A DNA stretch of 64,000 nt from Saccharopolyspora phatthalungensis. GTDB lineage: Bacteria; Actinomycetota; Actinomycetes; Mycobacteriales; Pseudonocardiaceae. Below are positions 46,326 through 54,314 of this stretch, piece by piece (within the stretch, counting starts at the first letter, position 1; every line of letters begins with the position of its first letter). A program made the position numbers and the translations under genes. The stretch covers positions 3,145,501 to 3,209,500 of the forward strand of contig NZ_JACHIW010000001.1 of the NCBI RefSeq assembly GCF_014203395.1. The letters are read 5' to 3'. The notes beneath the pieces were generated by a model. The model had not been told where the DNA came from, searched no databases, and saw only the letters and a program-made list of their open reading frames with translations.

Positions 46326-46432
46326 CCACGCACCGCCGATTCGGCACCTAGCGGGAAAGTGACGGGCGGCCGATCGTCAATGGTGCGGAACCCGCCCACC
46401 GCGACAGGCGCTCGCAGCGAAGTCCGCAGCCG

Positions 46433-48529
46433 TTAGCGCGTCTTAGCCGCGGACGTTGTGAGAACCGTCAGGAGTTGGGTGGCCCGGCTGAGGGCGACGT
46501 AGAGGGCGCGGCGCCCGGTACTGGATTCGGTCGCCAGTCCGTCCGGGTCGACCACCGCCACCGCGTCGTACTCCATGCCCTTGGCCTCCAGGCTGCCGAC
46601 CACGCGCAGCCGATCGGAGCCCCCGGCACCTGCGCCGTCGGCGGCGTCTCCGGTGTCCACACTCGACAGCCATTCCCGGACTTCGTCGCGACGCGCCATC
46701 GTGGTGATCACACCCACCGTGCCCTCGGCTGCCGCCAAGAGCTCCGCCGCCGCCGACCGCGCCGCCTGCGGCAACTGGCGGTCGGACACCTCGCGCACCG
46801 TCGGGTCGATTCCGGTGCTGCGCACCGCGACCGGCAGGTCGTCGGCCGGAACCAGGTCGCGCACGGCCTCGGCGGCGAGGGCGAAGATCTCGGCCGAGTT
46901 TCGGTAGTTGGTGCGCAGCATGAACCGGCGGTGCGTGCGCTGCGCGCTCAGGGCCTCCTGCCGCGCTGCGGCAGCCTCCGCCGGGTCGGGCCACGACGAC
47001 TGCACCGGATCGCCCACGATCGTCCAGCTCGCGTGCCGCCCGCGGCGGCCCACCATGCGCCACTGCATCGGCGAGAGGTCCTGCGCCTCGTCGATCACGA
47101 CGTGGGCGTACTCGTCGTAATTGACCGCCCGGCGCACCTGCTCGGCTTCCGGATCGATCCGCCGCCGCTTCGGCGGTGCGCCGGCCAGCACTCGTAACTC
47201 GTCGATCAAGGCGATGTCGGCGACCGTCCACTCGGTCACCTCGGCCCACGACTTGGCCAGCAGGTCGATCTCCTCGGCCGACAGCAACCGGCGCGCGGCC
47301 TGCGCGAGCCGCGCCGGATCGGACAGCCAACGCAGCACCTGCATCGGGTACAGCGGAGGCCACCAGGTGACCAGGAACCGGTGGAACTCGATGCGCTCGC
47401 CGATCTCGCCGATCAGCCGCTCGCGGTCCGGCTGGAAGTTCGCGTCGGCGGCCTGTTTCGCCTTCTGCCACAGGGCCTCCAGTAACGCGTCGGCCGCGCG
47501 CATCCGGGACCGGTTGGGCTGCCCGCCCTTGCCGTGCAGCGAGCGGCGGATCCGCTTCAGGTCGTCGGCCTGCAGCTTCAGGACCGTGCCGCGGTAGAAC
47601 ATCCGCAACTGCTCCGGCGCGTCCGGCGGCGGCAAGCGCAACGCCCGCCGGAGCACCTTGACCATTCGCGACGAGCCCTTGATCTCGGCCGTTCGCGGAT
47701 CATCGATCCGGGCCGTGCCGATGCCGTCGAGCACCTCCCCGAGCGCCCGCAGCTCGACGTTGTGCTCGCCCATCGACGGCAGCACGCGGGAGATGTAGGA
47801 CATGAACACCGGCGACGGGCCGATCACCAGCACCCCGGGGCCGCCCAGCCGACGCTGGTCGCGGTAGAGCAGGTAGGCGGCGCGGTGCAGCGCCACCGCG
47901 GTCTTGCCCGTGCCCGGGCCGCCGGTGATCTCGGTGACCCCGCCTTCGGGCGCCCGGATCGCGTCGTCCTGCTCCTTCTGGATGGTGGCGACGATGTTGC
48001 GCATCGAGTCACCGCGCGAGCGGGTCAGCGCCGCCATCAGCGCGCCGTCGCCGATTACCCGCATGTCCGCCGGTGCCCGGTCGGGGTCCAGCAGGTCGTC
48101 GGAGAGATCGATGACCTGCTCGCGCGAGGAGCGGATCACCCGGCGGCGCACCACGTCCAGTGGATGTTCGGGGGTGGCCTGGTAGAACGCCGCCGCCAGC
48201 GGGGCCCGCCAGTCCACCAGCAGGTTGTCGAACTGCGCGTCGCGGATGCCCAGTCGGCCGATGTGCGCGGCATCGCCGTTGGCGAAGTCCAGGCGCCCGA
48301 ACACGAGCCCCTCGGACTCCGCGTTCAGCGCCTGCAGCGTCCGGTTCGCATGGTGGAGCATCACGTCCCGCTCGTTCAGCGCCTCCGGCGTGGCCTCCTG
48401 CCCATATTCGTAGCTCTTGTCGCGCATCGCCTCGGCTTCGGCACGCAGCTCGTCGAGTCGGGCGTAAACCCGGTCGACGTGCTGCTGCTCGACCGCGATC
48501 TCGGCCTGCTTGATGGACGCTTCGGACAC
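46433..48529 (-). CDS. helD: HelD-like RNA polymerase-associated helicase
   Basis: A 698-residue UvrD/Rep-like SF1 ATPase of the HelD family. HelD binds RNA polymerase and frees it from nucleic acids; some actinobacterial variants (HelR) rescue polymerase from rifampicin. Visible parts are an N-terminal coiled coil (about 5-70), DFANGDAAHIGRLGIRD, Walker A ITGGPGTGKTAVALHRAAYL (about 201-220), Walker B VVIDEAQDLSPMQWRM (about 480), TNYRNSAEIFALA, and motif VI region VALSRATQ. Class and drug link are inferred; no rifamycin-associated promoter element was identified upstream. Confidence 0.85.
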   Translation of the reverse strand: MSEASIKQAEIAVEQQHVDRVYARLDELRAEAEAMRDKSYEYGQEATPEALNERDVMLHHANRTLQALNAESEGLVFGRLDFANGDAAHIGRLGIRDAQFDNLLVDWRAPLAAAFYQATPEHPLDVVRRRVIRSSREQVIDLSDDLLDPDRAPADMRVIGDGALMAALTRSRGDSMRNIVATIQKEQDDAIRAPEGGVTEITGGPGTGKTAVALHRAAYLLYRDQRRLGGPGVLVIGPSPVFMSYISRVLPSMGEHNVELRALGEVLDGIGTARIDDPRTAEIKGSSRMVKVLRRALRLPPPDAPEQLRMFYRGTVLKLQADDLKRIRRSLHGKGGQPNRSRMRAADALLEALWQKAKQAADANFQPDRERLIGEIGERIEFHRFLVTWWPPLYPMQVLRWLSDPARLAQAARRLLSAEEIDLLAKSWAEVTEWTVADIALIDELRVLAGAPPKRRRIDPEAEQVRRAVNYDEYAHVVIDEAQDLSPMQWRMVGRRGRHASWTIVGDPVQSSWPDPAEAAAARQEALSAQRTHRRFMLRTNYRNSAEIFALAAEAVRDLVPADDLPVAVRSTGIDPTVREVSDRQLPQAARSAAAELLAAAEGTVGVITTMARRDEVREWLSSVDTGDAADGAGAGGSDRLRVVGSLEAKGMEYDAVAVVDPDGLATESSTGRRALYVALSRATQLLTVLTTSAAKTR

Positions 48530-48763
48530 CTGAGTCGTACTCCCCGTCTGGCGCTGTGGGCAGACCTGTCAGCGTACGACCCGCCGAAGCGCCGCGTTGC
48601 TGCTCCCAGGAGCTAAGAAGCCACTTTCCCAGGCGTAAGCTCCAGGGAGATGAGGCGTTCCGTGCTCGACGCCGCGGTCCGGGAAAGGGCCGGATTCGCC
48701 GATCGGCACGAGGTACCAGGCCCGCCACGTTCCGGCCGACAGCGCGTGCGCGACGATGGTGCG

Positions 48764-49318
48764 GTGACGCGGATCGTGGCCGGAAGCGTGGGTGGACGGC
48801 GCATCGAGGTGCCCCCGCGAGGCACCAGACCAACCTCGGAACGGGTGCGAGAAGCCCTGTTCAGCGCGCTGGAATCGGCCATCGAGCTGTCCGGCGCGCG
48901 AGTGCTCGACCTCTACGGCGGCTCCGGGGCGCTCGGGCTGGAGGCCTTGTCCCGTGGCGCGGGACATGCCACCTTCGTCGAGGCCGACCGGCGCGCGGCC
49001 CAGCTGCTGCGCCGCAACGCCGCATCGCTCGGGTTCCGCGGGGTACGGGTGGAACAGGCGAAGGCCGAGACCCTGATCGGCACCCCGACGGCGCAACCCT
49101 TCGATGTGGTGCTGGCAGACCCGCCGTACGACCTCGCGTCCGAACAGCTGCGACGGGTGCTGACCGGGTTGGTCCCCAACGGCTGGACCGCGCCGGGCAG
49201 CCTGGTGATCGTCGAACGCGCGGTGCGCAGCGGCGAACCGGACTGGCCGGCCCCGCTGCAGGCGTTGCGCACCAAGCGCTACGGCGACACGGCGGTCCAC
49301 TGGGCTGTCCACGCGTAA
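48764..49318 (+). CDS. rsmD: 16S rRNA (guanine966-N2)-methyltransferase
   Basis: RsmD methylates G966 of 16S rRNA. The 184-residue protein has TRIVAGSVGGRRIEVPPRG at the N-terminus, PTSERVREALFSALES, the SAM motif VLDLYGGSGALGLEALSRGA (about 45-64) and catalytic DPPY in VVLADPPYDLASEQLR (about 116). GTG at 48764 matches the usual start and follows GACGAT by six bases, a leaderless pattern. It pairs with coaD as in most bacteria. Its last 19 bases, including the stop, are tandemly triplicated. Confidence 0.95.
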   Translation: MTRIVAGSVGGRRIEVPPRGTRPTSERVREALFSALESAIELSGARVLDLYGGSGALGLEALSRGAGHATFVEADRRAAQLLRRNAASLGFRGVRVEQAKAETLIGTPTAQPFDVVLADPPYDLASEQLRRVLTGLVPNGWTAPGSLVIVERAVRSGEPDWPAPLQALRTKRYGDTAVHWAVHA

Positions 49319-49360
49319 CCGGGCTGTCCACGAGTAACCGCGCTGTCCACGAGTAACCGC
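49304..49360. repeat. Three tandem 19-base copies of the rsmD 3' end
   Basis: GCTGTCCACGCGTAACCGG (49304-49322) is followed by two copies with CGAG in place of CGCG (49323-49341, 49342-49360). Each copy contains a TAA. Confidence 0.9.
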
Positions 49361-49436
49361 GCTGACCAGGCCCGTCCCGGTGAGCCACGCCACGTCGTCC
49401 TGGGGGTGACCGTCGGCTGCTGCTAACGTCCAGCTC

Positions 49437-49919
49437 ATGAGGCGTGCCGTGTGTCCAGGCTCCTACGACCCCGTGACGAATGGTCATCTGGACATCATCG
49501 AGCGAGCGTCGAAGCTGTTCGACGAGGTCGTCGTCGCGGTGCTCATCAACAAGAACAAGAAGAGCCTGTTCAGCGTTGAGGAGCGGCTGGAAATGCTGCG
49601 CGAGGTCACCACGCAGTGGCCGAACGTCCGGATCGACGCCTGGCACGGCCTGCTCGTGGACTACTGCAAGGCGCACGGCATCGGCGCGATCGTCAAGGGC
49701 TTGCGCGCGGTCAGCGACTTCGACTACGAACTGCAGATGGCGCAGATGAACCAGCAGCTGTCCGGGGTGGAGACGATGTTCATGTCGACCAACCCGCTGT
49801 ACAGCTTCCTGGCCAGCTCGCTGGTCAAGGAGGTCGCCACCTACGGCGGCGACGTGTCGAACCTGCTGCCGCCGAAGATCGAACAGCGGCTCCGCGAGCG
49901 GTTGGCCGAGCAGAACTGA
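49437..49919 (+). CDS. coaD: Phosphopantetheine adenylyltransferase
   Basis: CoaD makes dephospho-CoA from 4'-phosphopantetheine and ATP. The 160-residue protein shows [19 protein letters not shown] (about 5-23, with the HxGH-like NGH), [19 protein letters not shown] (about 86-104) and the [16 protein letters not shown] region (about 126), a variant of ISSTxVR. TAACGT (49424-49429) ends seven bases before the ATG and no Shine-Dalgarno is seen, so a leaderless mRNA is likely. Confidence 0.96.
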   Translation: MRRAVCPGSYDPVTNGHLDIIERASKLFDEVVVAVLINKNKKSLFSVEERLEMLREVTTQWPNVRIDAWHGLLVDYCKAHGIGAIVKGLRAVSDFDYELQMAQMNQQLSGVETMFMSTNPLYSFLASSLVKEVATYGGDVSNLLPPKIEQRLRERLAEQN

Positions 49920-50031
49920 GCCACCGGCTACGCCGTCCGGCCTAGCCGGTGCCACTCGATCGTGTCTGTGACATTTCGGGTTCACGCCAGCTTCAATGCG
50001 TGATCAAGCGGTCGACGTAGCGTGCACGGCT

Positions 50032-50457
50032 ATGAAGCGGATCACGTCGAAGTCAATGCAGATCCTGCTCGCCGGTCTGATCGCAGTCATGGGGCTGGTC
50101 GGCTTCCAGACCGGCGCCCCGTCCGCCGCACCGGTGGCCGTCGTCGCGCAAGCGCCGTGCGGGGACACCACGGGCTTTCAGAAGGTCGACCTTTCGGCTT
50201 TGCCGCCGGAGGCGACCGACACCGTGAATCTGATCAAGCGGGGCGGCCCCTACCCGTACCCACAGGACGGCACGGTCTTCCAGAACAGGGAAGGCATCCT
50301 GCCCGACTGCGCCGATGGTTACTACCACGAGTACACCGTGAAAACCCCCGGCAGCGACGACCGCGGTGCCCGCCGCTTCGTGGTCGGTGGCGGCGGCGAA
50401 TACTTCTACACCGACGACCATTACGCGAGCTTCCGCCTGACCAACGTCAACGCGTAG
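50032..50457 (+). CDS. Secreted guanyl-specific ribonuclease (RNase Sa/N1 family)
   Basis: A 141-residue protein with a Sec signal peptide (MQILLAGLIAVMGLVGFQTG, cleavage about residues 33-40) and a microbial N1/T1-type ribonuclease domain like Streptomyces RNase Sa. The catalytic set is complete: Glu in YYHEYTVKT, Arg in DRGARRFVV and His in TDDHYASFRLTN. GGPYPYPQDGTVFQNREGIL is the family signature. Such enzymes cleave RNA after G and are exported. A barstar-like inhibitor gene is not adjacent, though relatives often need one. It separates coaD from sepIVA, a junction that varies between genera. Confidence 0.88.
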   Translation: MKRITSKSMQILLAGLIAVMGLVGFQTGAPSAAPVAVVAQAPCGDTTGFQKVDLSALPPEATDTVNLIKRGGPYPYPQDGTVFQNREGILPDCADGYYHEYTVKTPGSDDRGARRFVVGGGGEYFYTDDHYASFRLTNVNA

Positions 50458-50680
50458 TCCGCGGCCCCGGGCGGACGCAGGAAGGCAATCGCCACTCGGG
50501 ACAGCCGCCATCCGGGAATGGACACGACTCCATTCGGGGCCTTGACACGCGGACGCCGGATTTCCCGCGCCGCGCTGCCCGGCGCGGGCAGACTGGTAGG
50601 CAGAACAACCCACGATCGGCGGCTGCGGGTGTTCTGACATGCTTGCCGCTGCGGGCGGCTACGACGGCAGGGAGATCAAG

Positions 50681-51436
50681 GTGTATCGGGTGTTCGAGGC
50701 GCTCGACGAGCTGGTCACGATCGTCGAGGAAGCACGTGGTGTACCCATGACGTCCGGGTGCGTGGTGCCCCGCGGCGATGTGCTGGAGCTGCTCGACGAC
50801 GTGCGGGACGCGATCCCGCAGGAGCTCGACGACGCCCAGGACGTGCTCGACCACCGCGATCAAATGGTGTCCACCGCCGAGGCCGCGGCCGACAAGTCGG
50901 TCACCGACGCCCGCAACGAGGCCGACCGCACGATCGCCACGGCGCGTGCCGAGGCCGAGCAGTTGCTCGCCGATGCCCGCGAGCAGGCCGACGAACTGCT
51001 GGCCGAGGCGCGGGCGCAGGCCGAGCAGACGGTGACCGCCGGCCGCCGCGAGTACGAGGACTACATCGGCCGCGCCCAGTCCGAGGCCGACCGCATGGTG
51101 CAGGCCGGCCGGGCCGCCTACGAGCAGTCGGTCCATGAGGGCAAGGCCGAGCAGGCCCGCCTGGTGGCCGATACCGAGGTGGTGCAGGCCGCGAACGGCG
51201 AGGCCAAGCGCATTGTTGACGAGGCCAACGACGACGCCGAGCGGCTGCGCACCGAGTGCGACGCCTACGTCGACTCGCGGCTTGCGGACTTCGAGGACCT
51301 GCTCGGCCGCACGCTGCGCACCGTCGGCAAGGGCCGTCAGCAACTGCGCAGCCCGATGGGCGCCCCGTTCGACTACGAGGAATGGCACGCTGGCGGACCT
51401 GGGGTTTCGCAAAACGGGGGCAATGGGGGCCGGTAG
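50681..51436 (+). CDS. sepIVA: Septum site protein SepIVA (DivIVA-like)
   Basis: A 251-residue coiled-coil protein matching mycobacterial SepIVA (Rv2927c), which works at the septum and in polar envelope growth. The start VYRVFEALDELVTIVEEARG, then PMTSGCVVPRGDVLELLDD, is nearly the same as in Mtb; residues about 60-215 are a long Ala/Glu/Arg coiled coil; ECDAYVDSRLADFEDLLGRT and LRTVGKGRQQLRSPMGAPFD close the conserved part. GTG at 50681 follows GGGAG. After PFDYEEWHAG the C-terminus changes to GPGVSQNGGNGGR, supplied by the inserted island. The displaced tail lies at 60165-60215. Confidence 0.92.
   Translation: MYRVFEALDELVTIVEEARGVPMTSGCVVPRGDVLELLDDVRDAIPQELDDAQDVLDHRDQMVSTAEAAADKSVTDARNEADRTIATARAEAEQLLADAREQADELLAEARAQAEQTVTAGRREYEDYIGRAQSEADRMVQAGRAAYEQSVHEGKAEQARLVADTEVVQAANGEAKRIVDEANDDAERLRTECDAYVDSRLADFEDLLGRTLRTVGKGRQQLRSPMGAPFDYEEWHAGGPGVSQNGGNGGR
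51365..51390. repeat. 26-bp direct repeat, left copy (att-like)
   Basis: CCGTTCGACTACGAGGAATG plus GCACGC is identical to 60165-60190 and is in the same reading frame as the sepIVA tail (PFDYEEWHA). The copies are exactly 8800 bases apart. Confidence 0.9.
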
Positions 51437-51498
51437 GGTCCTCTAGCCGGTTTCGGCAGGTCAGCCGCTTTTGGTCGTCCTCGCTCGGGGTCTTTGGG

Positions 51499-51690
51499 GT
51501 GGCCCGGTGGCCGCGTGCACCACTCGGCGACGCCGGAGCGACGATCGTCGTGCCGCTGGTGCTCGCCTTGGTCTACGCCGGACTACGCAAGCTCGAACCA
51601 CACCTGCCACCGTGGGCAACACGGGTACTGCTCGGTTCCAACACCCCACCCACCTACAGCCCGCCCGCCGACATCCCGGCAAGGAAATGA
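51499..51690 (+). CDS. Small possible membrane protein at island left end
   Basis: A 63-residue frame from GTG with one hydrophobic segment (ATIVVPLVLALVYAGLRKL, about 14-32) and a Pro-rich tail (LGSNTPPTYSPPADIPARK). A strong terminator follows directly, which supports a transcribed gene. No family is recognised, and it may be the 3' end of a longer gene cut at the island edge. Confidence 0.45.
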   Translation: MARWPRAPLGDAGATIVVPLVLALVYAGLRKLEPHLPPWATRVLLGSNTPPTYSPPADIPARK

Positions 51691-51692
51691 TC

Positions 51693-51730
51693 AGCGCCCC
51701 GCGCACCCCTCGTCGGGTGCGCGGGGCGCT
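51693..51730. terminator. Terminator at island left end
   Basis: A perfect 16-bp stem (51693-51708 with 51715-51730) with a six-base loop, between the small membrane gene and the convergent operon ending at 51779. Confidence 0.9.
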
Positions 51731-51778
51731 TTCGGCGTTTCCAGTCTCGTCGGCCGGCCTTGTTCGTGAGGGCCGGTG

Positions 51779-52381
51779 TTAGCCGTGGTTCGGTGGCTGG
51801 TTCTGGTTGGGTGGTCCTGGTGGCGGCATTGGAGGTTGGGGCGGCTGGTTGGGGTACATTTTCCGGCGCACGCTCTCAGGCGGTGGATTGTTCCTGATGA
51901 ACTCCGCATACTGCTGAGCTTTCACCGCGCGCCGATAGTTGGCGGCGTCCTGGAAGTAGTGGTTCGAGGCTGGAAGCCACGAGAACACCAGTCCTGCGAC
52001 GGCCAAGGCGGAAATCAAGGAGCCGAACGTCTTCTGCAGCAGAGTCCGTGAGGGATCGATCAGCTCGAAGGGAAACGTCGCGGCGAAAATGATCGACAAG
52101 ATCGTGAAGAATACGCGCCAGCCGTTGGCCCCTGACCGGAGTTTCCAGCACCCAAATCCGATGAGCGCGGCAAGCGCGAGGGCGAATACCAGGGCAATGG
52201 CATAGTCGGATGCTGTGCCACCGGGCGCACCGAAAATGCCTACGCACATCAGGACTGCTACCAGGCCCCACGCCCAGGTCACCACGTCCAGCACGGCGGG
52301 CCGCCGCGGCGCCGCAGCGGCTGGTGGGGGCACAGGAAAACCGTTTGGCTGACCGGAATGGGGGTATTCCTGGTTACTCAT
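51779..52381 (-). CDS. Four-helix membrane protein of T7SS-cargo operon
   Basis: A 200-residue protein. After a Pro-rich N-terminus come four hydrophobic segments (about 30-50, 58-76, 85-105, 120-138), then a cytoplasmic tail with RRAVKAQQYAEFIRNNPPPE and a Pro/Asn-rich end (PPQPPMPPPGPPNQNQPP). The ATG overlaps the preceding stop as ATGAGTAA, so it is translationally coupled. No known family; it is the last gene of the operon that begins with the EspC-like gene, so a membrane partner of that system is possible. Confidence 0.65.
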   Translation of the reverse strand: MSNQEYPHSGQPNGFPVPPPAAAAPRRPAVLDVVTWAWGLVAVLMCVGIFGAPGGTASDYAIALVFALALAALIGFGCWKLRSGANGWRVFFTILSIIFAATFPFELIDPSRTLLQKTFGSLISALAVAGLVFSWLPASNHYFQDAANYRRAVKAQQYAEFIRNNPPPESVRRKMYPNQPPQPPMPPPGPPNQNQPPNHG

Positions 52382-52649
52382 CGACGTCCTCCAGCCACGT
52401 GTGCTCGGACAGATCGTCGTCTGCCCACGACGGATTGGCGTCACGGCTTGTTTTCGTCGTTTCCTGCGGCTGCTCTGGCTGGTGTTTGCGCTCTGCGGCA
52501 CGCTGCAGGCTCTGCTCCAGCTGCTCCGAATCACGAACCGCCGCCTCACGAAAAGCTTGTTCCTCGTCGCGTAGCTCGGCGGCGAATCGTGCGGCTCGTT
52601 CATGCGCGGCATCTACGATGGCCGTCACACGGGATTCGTATGAGTCCAT
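52374..52649 (-). CDS. Small coiled-coil protein of T7SS-cargo operon
   Basis: A 91-residue acidic protein: residues 1-55 are a charged helix (SRVTAIVDAAHERAARFAAE, LRDEEQAFREAAVRDSEQLE) and the tail is DDLSEHTWLEDVDE. It fits the small YbaB- or chaperone-like helical genes often found between WXG-type cargo and membrane genes, but I cannot name a family. Coupled by overlap to the next gene. Confidence 0.6.
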   Translation of the reverse strand: MDSYESRVTAIVDAAHERAARFAAELRDEEQAFREAAVRDSEQLEQSLQRAAERKHQPEQPQETTKTSRDANPSWADDDLSEHTWLEDVDE

Positions 52650-52691
52650 ACTGCCTCACCCTTGTTCGCGTCAGTTTCGTCTGTCGTTCCG

Positions 52692-53705
52692 CTATGCCGA
52701 AAACAGTGGTGGCACATCCGCGAACGGGTTGCCGGGCACACACTCGGATGCGGCGATGAACTCGTCCCACAGGCTCCGCAGATCGTCCTGTGTTTTGGCG
52801 CACACAATCTCGTTGAACTTGTTCAGCTTCGACTCGAAGGCGGGCACGAACTCGTTGTCCAGCAGCTTCTTCGCTTTGTTGGCCGCCTCCAGCAAAAAAT
52901 CTGCACCTACCTCTACAACACTGCCGGCAACGGGGATTTTGCCAACGCTCGTCTTTATCTGCTCGCCCCAGTCGCCGACCACGGCACCGATGGTGTCGTA
53001 CAAGGTGACGCCGGACTGGTGGCGTGCCATCTTGATGTACTGCTCGATTGAGGGCGGGATTTGCCCGCCGCAGTCCATACTGAAAAGTTCAAGAGCCGAC
53101 TGGGTGCAGAGCCGAACGACGGTCTCCATAGCGGTCACGTGGTGTTCGACATTGTGCTGGAACTGGTTGACGCCTTCTTGGAAATTGTGGCCGGCTTCCA
53201 GGAATTTCGAGATGTGACCAGTCGCGGCTACGGCGGCATCGCCGCTCCAGGTTGCCACCAACCCGCGGAACTCCGTATCGACCTCGGCATAGGTGTCCTG
53301 CATCGCGCCGTATGCGCCTTGAAGTGTGCCGACGTCGTGCCGGAAGGCTCCGAAGTCGATGCCGTAGAGCTTCCGGTACTTGCCGTAGATGTCGCGTTCG
53401 AGATCGAGCCCGGTGCCTTTCCAATCGTTGTACAGCGGCAGGTACTCATCAAAGAAGCGCAGCCCGGGCAGTCCGATATTCAGCAGGTCATCGGATCGGC
53501 CCGCCCCGGCACTGGCCATCTGCGCCAGTTCACCTTTGGCTCCCTCGACTGCTTGTTTCGCCGCCCTGCCGTGTGGCGCGTAGTCACTGACGGAGCGCGC
53601 CGTTTTGGCGCCTACTTCCCACATCTCCCGCATGGTGGAGGCTGGGCTGAGGCGTCCCAGATAATCGATGCCCTTTTTGACTTCGTCCCACTCGCTCATG
53701 TTCAA
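52692..53705 (-). CDS. Long WXG-like protein, probable type VII secretion cargo
   Basis: A 337-residue helical protein. The middle has a WXG-type turn in FRGLVATWSGDAAVAATGHI (about 147-166) flanked by long helices (GAYGAMQDTYAEVDTEF before; EAGHNFQEGVNQFQHNVEHH after), and a hydrophobic stretch GKIPVAGSVVEVGADFLLEA lies near 262. It starts MNMSEWDEVKKGIDYLG without signal peptide. The ATG overlaps the EspC-like stop as ATGA. The layout fits a long effector or carrier exported with a WXG100/EspC partner. No enzymatic toxin domain is visible. Confidence 0.65.
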   Translation of the reverse strand: MNMSEWDEVKKGIDYLGRLSPASTMREMWEVGAKTARSVSDYAPHGRAAKQAVEGAKGELAQMASAGAGRSDDLLNIGLPGLRFFDEYLPLYNDWKGTGLDLERDIYGKYRKLYGIDFGAFRHDVGTLQGAYGAMQDTYAEVDTEFRGLVATWSGDAAVAATGHISKFLEAGHNFQEGVNQFQHNVEHHVTAMETVVRLCTQSALELFSMDCGGQIPPSIEQYIKMARHQSGVTLYDTIGAVVGDWGEQIKTSVGKIPVAGSVVEVGADFLLEAANKAKKLLDNEFVPAFESKLNKFNEIVCAKTQDDLRSLWDEFIAASECVPGNPFADVPPLFSA

Positions 53706-54013
53706 TCCCCAGCCTTGATGGAACCGACGTCTCGAGTGTTGTCTGCGTCGATCGAACCGTACGTGTCCGCAGAAGCCTGCAGGGCATTCGCGATGCCTGC
53801 GATGCGCAACGCATAGTCGCGAACGCTCTTGCTGATATCGCTCACGAGTGCGCGGTACTGCTCGCCCGCATAATGGAACGGTTCCCCTACATTTCCCCCA
53901 GAGACGGGGCTGCCGCCCACGTCATTGGCTTTGCCCTCAAGTGGTCCCGCAATTGCCTGGAATGATTTCCCAACCGCAGCGAGATCTTCGCGACTAACAC
54001 CAAATCCCGTCAC
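53702..54013 (-). CDS. EspC-like type VII secretion protein
   Basis: A 103-residue protein with the EspC (ESX-1 secretion-associated, DUF2580-like) pattern: FGVSREDLAAVGKSFQAIAG, a Gly-rich middle, HYAGEQYRALVSDISKSVRD and NALQASADTYGSIDADNTRD, whose Y-x-x-x-D end is typical of ESX export signals. No signal peptide. It starts with GTG and heads a four-gene coupled operon on the minus strand. EspC-like proteins usually pair with a larger WXG-like partner, here the next gene. Confidence 0.75.
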   Translation of the reverse strand: MTGFGVSREDLAAVGKSFQAIAGPLEGKANDVGGSPVSGGNVGEPFHYAGEQYRALVSDISKSVRDYALRIAGIANALQASADTYGSIDADNTRDVGSIKAGD

Positions 54014-54314
54014 TGCCTATCGTCCCCCTCTCAAAGTCGTTTGCTGTGCGGCAGGCTGGCCTGCCGACCCGGCGAACCACAGACAAGCCAGCGACGCGGT
54101 CACTCGCCCAAACTCTCCGTGTGAGCCGTCGCATAATTCAGCTGCCCTTCTCGCGCACTGGGAGACCGTAGCAGCCGGAATCCATTGACTAGACCATTCG
54201 AGTGAGGGTGCGTTCTCTTAGCCCGTTTCGGCATGCGGCATGCACGGTGCCGATATGCTGCCGTGCGGCCGATCGGCCCGACATATCCAATGTGGAGCCA
54301 TGCAGGGGTTCGGG
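54014..54314. other. Divergent promoter region in the island
   Basis: About 300 bases between the EspC-like operon and the EspG gene. No gene is seen. CATAAT near 54130 and TTGACT near 54186 are promoter-like scraps on the plus strand, without well-spaced partners. Confidence 0.35.
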
